Assembly: GCA_031288855.1 (NCBI GenBank)
Contig: JAITQQ010000001.1
Coordinates: 1 to 8,736, forward strand
Direction: 5' to 3'
Source: Prevotellaceae bacterium
Lineage (GTDB): Bacteria > Bacteroidota > Bacteroidia > Bacteroidales > UBA932
Length of the DNA: 8,736 nt
Positions within the stretch are counted from its first letter, which is position 1, and the number at the start of each line of letters is the position of its first letter. Made by a program: the position numbers and the translations under genes. Below the pieces are notes generated by a model that was not told where the DNA came from, did no database searches, and was given only the letters and a program-made list of their open reading frames with translations. Positions 5,972 to 8,736 of the stretch are shown here, in pieces.

Positions 5972-8011
5972 TTAAAACCGTATCCGCAGTTGGATTTTCA
6001 TATCGGTTTGGCGGCTGCCCTCGATGCTGCCTATGCCGCTTCCAATAGTTGTTTTGTCGAAATAGTGGGTCTGCGCAATACGAAACCACAAGTCAATCCG
6101 TTCCCAAAAAAGGAATTGCATATTTAAAAACCATCGTGCGCCTTTTGAATAGTATGCCGGCACCGAAAAGGCAGAGAGCACATCGCTTTCGTAGGCATAA
6201 AAGCGCGAAGCCCAACTGTCGCTGTCAAACACGGCAAGGCGTGTGGCAAGTTTAACAGGCCAGGAGGGATGTTTGTAATTTACGTCATGAAATAACAGTA
6301 ATCCCGATTCTTTGTTTGCGCCGTCAATAAATGTTAATTCCAGCCGGTCTTCCATGCGTACTCCCGGAAGCTGCTCATAGCGTATGTTGCCGCGTAACGT
6401 GGTGGCGTTAATCTTTACAATTTGTTTGGTGGCGCTGTGGACATTACTGTTGTTTGCTTCTTTCGAACTTCGTTTTGCCTGTAACGAAAAAAGTGTTTCG
6501 GAAGTGGCTTGGAAAGCGACTCTCAGGGTGTATTCCCATCCCGATGAAGGCGCATCGACATTGTATTTCATCCATGGAAACGAATACATATCGGCAAAAG
6601 CGGAAACGGTTAAATTGCGATGCGGTATCCACTGTAAACCCGCGTACCAACCTTGTTCGTTGGCGGTTTTGCTGTGCTCGCCAAAACCTTTGGCATATAC
6701 AGCTTGGTAGGCCTTGTCGTAATGCCTGTAGAGGGTTGAAACGCGAAAATCACTCGACAAGTCAAACAGCAACCCGAGCAACCCGGCGGCTTTGCCGTTG
6801 CTGCTGAAAGCTATTTCGCCGAATGCGGCAATTTTATTCCAAAAAGTATAAAAATCCAATCCGATATTGGCATTTTGTTTTTCCGCCAACTCAAAACGGT
6901 TATAGTTTTTAAGGTCGCGGTTGTTTTCAGCGCCGTAGCTGTGCCACAAGCCGGTGCATCCGATTTTTAAATGTTCCCATTTGTGGGAAATATTGCCTCC
7001 GGTGACGAATTCCGGCAAGCTGTGTTTGCTTGCAACGGTTGTTGCCGTGTTGTGCGCGCCCGATGTTTGCAGCGTCTTAAATCCAAGGCTGTCGAGGCTT
7101 GCATCAATAAACTTGTACGACACAAAAGCGGAAAAATCCCATTGTTTATGGCTTATGGTGGCGGCTATGCCGCGAAAAAAACGGTTTTCGTCGCTTCCGC
7201 TGTGTGCGGTAAATCCCCGTTCCTGTTTTCTCACCGACATGGCGTCTGCCGATTTCCGGGTTGCAAAGCCTCCCCATACGGTCAGCCCCTGCCCGAATTG
7301 GACTTGATAATCGCCCACTACCAACCGTTTCATCACGCCTGCGTTTTGAAGCATAAAATGCGCCGAATAAAAATCAAACCCATAGCGGTTGATGCTGCTG
7401 AAAAAGGGCTCGCCTGCGCCGTTGGTTGCCGTAATTCCCCATTGGATGTTGTTTTTATACTTGTAGCGATACCGCATATACAAACTCCATGGAAAGCCCA
7501 AGTAATGGCTTGTTTCTTCTTCCGGTTGCTCGTAGCCTTTTCGCGTTTCTAACGTGTGGGCGGTGCGCAGCATCACCTGATGTTTCCCTTGGGTGAAATA
7601 TTTTGAAAAGCGCTCCGGCGCTTTTTTATCCGGTACGGTTGCCGTTACAAAGGGAGTGAGTTGTGCGGCAAGCTGTTCGTTGAAACCGTGAATGAGCGGC
7701 AATTCATATATGCTGTATAATTGTCCGTAGTTTTTGCGGTATTCGAGCAGGCTCTGGATTTGAAAATCGGTGAGCAGCTGCAACCCGGACAATTCTTCGG
7801 CAGTAGCGCTGTTGAGGTTTAGCGGGTGTTCGAGCAACGATTCGTAAAACTCGTACAGCGCAGCCATGTCGGATTCTTCGTCTTCGGTGCGGGCTGCAAT
7901 GTCTTCAATAATTTGCCTTACGGCGTCGGGCAAATCGCCGCTTTGTGCGCGGGTTTGAACACATAAAAACAGGAAAAAAAGCAGTAGCGTGGCGGTGAAT
8001 AATTTTTTCAT
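5972..8011 (-). CDS. Helix-hairpin-helix (ComEA-type) protein with predicted outer-membrane barrel
   Basis: Exported protein of 679 residues. A signal peptide (1-22, MKKLFTATLLLFFLFLCVQ then TRA) is followed by a short acidic helical segment (27-60). Next comes a helix-hairpin-helix region resembling ComEA (about 63-122) with PLNLNSATAEELSGLQLL, LLEYRKNYGQLYSIYEL and a second half around IHGFNEQL. The remaining ~550 residues are rich in alternating aromatic and polar residues with many short strand-like segments. They end in DMKIQLRIRF, whose terminal Phe is the classic outer-membrane barrel signal. ComEA-type HhH domains bind DNA or mediate protein contacts; which applies here is not visible. 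The gene starts with ATG in an ATGA overlap with the stop of the upstream PorV-like gene, implying translational coupling. Long antisense frames run through it but look like shadows. The exact function is unknown. Confidence 0.82.
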   Translation of the reverse strand: MKKLFTATLLLFFLFLCVQTRAQSGDLPDAVRQIIEDIAARTEDEESDMAALYEFYESLLEHPLNLNSATAEELSGLQLLTDFQIQSLLEYRKNYGQLYSIYELPLIHGFNEQLAAQLTPFVTATVPDKKAPERFSKYFTQGKHQVMLRTAHTLETRKGYEQPEEETSHYLGFPWSLYMRYRYKYKNNIQWGITATNGAGEPFFSSINRYGFDFYSAHFMLQNAGVMKRLVVGDYQVQFGQGLTVWGGFATRKSADAMSVRKQERGFTAHSGSDENRFFRGIAATISHKQWDFSAFVSYKFIDASLDSLGFKTLQTSGAHNTATTVASKHSLPEFVTGGNISHKWEHLKIGCTGLWHSYGAENNRDLKNYNRFELAEKQNANIGLDFYTFWNKIAAFGEIAFSSNGKAAGLLGLLFDLSSDFRVSTLYRHYDKAYQAVYAKGFGEHSKTANEQGWYAGLQWIPHRNLTVSAFADMYSFPWMKYNVDAPSSGWEYTLRVAFQATSETLFSLQAKRSSKEANNSNVHSATKQIVKINATTLRGNIRYEQLPGVRMEDRLELTFIDGANKESGLLLFHDVNYKHPSWPVKLATRLAVFDSDSWASRFYAYESDVLSAFSVPAYYSKGARWFLNMQFLFWERIDLWFRIAQTHYFDKTTIGSGIGSIEGSRQTDMKIQLRIRF

Positions 8012-8736
8012 CGGCGTGTCATACTAATGGAAAGTTGCGGCGAAAAACCTAAAACAGGATGGCGGTATAATGCAAAATCAACCTGAAAAATATGATATCT
8101 GTATCCTAATCCATAATGTATTTCGAAAGGTTGCGATAATATACCTAATCGTATATATAGTATTTTAAATATATAATATTCCGTTCCTGTTTTTGCACGT
8201 AGCGGCGCATAGACGTCTTTCTCCACTTCGGCGCATAATGTGATAGCCGGCGCTATTTCGTAGCCCAAGCCCCAATGGAAAACTACCGGCAACCGGTCAC
8301 GCGCTTCATTGTTGAAGTGTGAGAAACTGAGGTTTGACACATAAACCCCTATAGAAAAATGTGGGAGCGGCGTGGTATAAACGCCTGCGTCGGCGCTCAG
8401 TGCGTAAGCGTTTTGGTATTCAGCCGGAAAGCGTAGCAGGTGGGTGTGGAAACTTACGCCTGCCGCAATGTTGCGCCCCAATTTTCGCCCTAATTGAATC
8501 CCGAAGCGGCTTTCGCCTTGCTCCGAGAAACCTATGTTGGCAAGCGAGAGGCCAATTCCTCCGCCCCACACAGGGAACACCGCAGCCAATGCATTAACGC
8601 CCAAGCCGGGTATCGAGTACCGCTGCTCGTGTTGAATACCTACGGCGAAGGATGGCGCAATGCCCAATCCCGCCGGATTTGCGAGTGCCGACCACACGTC
8701 AGTATGAAGCGTGGCAATGTTTCCCATTCCCACAGC
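8008..8736 (-). CDS. PorV/FadL-like outer-membrane protein, N-terminus outside window
   Basis: The frame is open to the right edge, so the true start is missing. The 242 residues seen begin AVGMGN and continue with TDVWSALANPAGLG, close to the mature N-terminus of PorV/PorQ- and FadL-like Bacteroidetes barrel proteins (an A-x-GMG motif, then a D...A..NPAGL motif). Probably only a signal peptide and a few residues are lost. The rest shows repeated glycine-rich amphipathic strands (GGGIGLSLANIGF, FSIGVYVSNLSF, IHYGLGYRYHIF). The end is SISMTRR rather than the usual Phe. An internal ATG at 8727 exists, but upstream coding similarity argues against it as the start. It is probably the first, or an upstream, member of an operon with the HhH-barrel gene, which overlaps it by 4 bp. 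The subfamily is uncertain: it could be a PorV-like partner or an independent barrel of unknown cargo. Confidence 0.72.
   Translation of the reverse strand, partial: AVGMGNIATLHTDVWSALANPAGLGIAPSFAVGIQHEQRYSIPGLGVNALAAVFPVWGGGIGLSLANIGFSEQGESRFGIQLGRKLGRNIAAGVSFHTHLLRFPAEYQNAYALSADAGVYTTPLPHFSIGVYVSNLSFSHFNNEARDRLPVVFHWGLGYEIAPAITLCAEVEKDVYAPLRAKTGTEYYIFKILYIRLGILSQPFEIHYGLGYRYHIFQVDFALYRHPVLGFSPQLSISMTRR

Noticed and set aside
6971..7552. 193-codon open frame on the + strand
   Set aside because: It lies wholly antisense to the HhH-barrel gene. Its translation is Cys/Arg/His-rich with no domain-like pattern, and no promoter core precedes it. It looks like a shadow of the coding strand.

Overview
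The window reads as an ordinary chromosomal segment of a Bacteroidetes (Bacteroidota) bacterium. The evidence is the gene order parA-parB-DUF5683-LysM lytic transglycosylase, a DUF5683 protein (a family I associate with Bacteroidetes), two neighbouring outer-membrane barrel-type proteins, the near absence of Shine-Dalgarno sequences, and two promoter cores matching the Bacteroidetes -7 consensus TAnnTTTG. I see no insertion sequence, phage gene, tRNA, rRNA or CRISPR array. Genes cover almost every base, and no gene-free stretch exceeds about 100 bp.

Layout. Positions 1-744 (+) hold the 3' part of aspS (aspartyl-tRNA synthetase). It converges on a minus-strand diacylglycerol/lipid-kinase family gene (789-1742). 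That gene is divergent from a four-gene plus-strand block. The ~100 bp between them (1743-1843) carries two back-to-back TAnnTTTG promoter cores, one per direction. The block is parA (1844-2629), parB (2640-3560), a DUF5683 membrane protein (3566-4435) and an MltD-like lytic transglycosylase (4439-5968). Its gaps are 10, 5 and 3 bp, so it is almost certainly one transcript. The transglycosylase ends 3 bp from the end of a minus-strand pair: a PorV/FadL-like outer-membrane protein, cut at the right edge (8008-8736), and a 679-residue ComEA-type helix-hairpin-helix plus predicted beta-barrel protein (5972-8011). The pair is joined by an ATGA start/stop overlap.

How the genes work together. ParA and ParB form the chromosome-partition ATPase and CTP-binding clamp. 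The two envelope genes behind them suggest that origin segregation and cell-wall remodelling are expressed together. The minus-strand pair is probably an outer-membrane module in which a domain type known for DNA binding sits on a predicted barrel. That is the least explained part of the window.

The best leads are the HhH-barrel plus PorV-like pair, the tandem duplication inside the DUF5683 protein, and the compact divergent promoter region. Nothing here is clearly a new defence or mobile system. Family assignments come from motif recognition by eye, without database searches.
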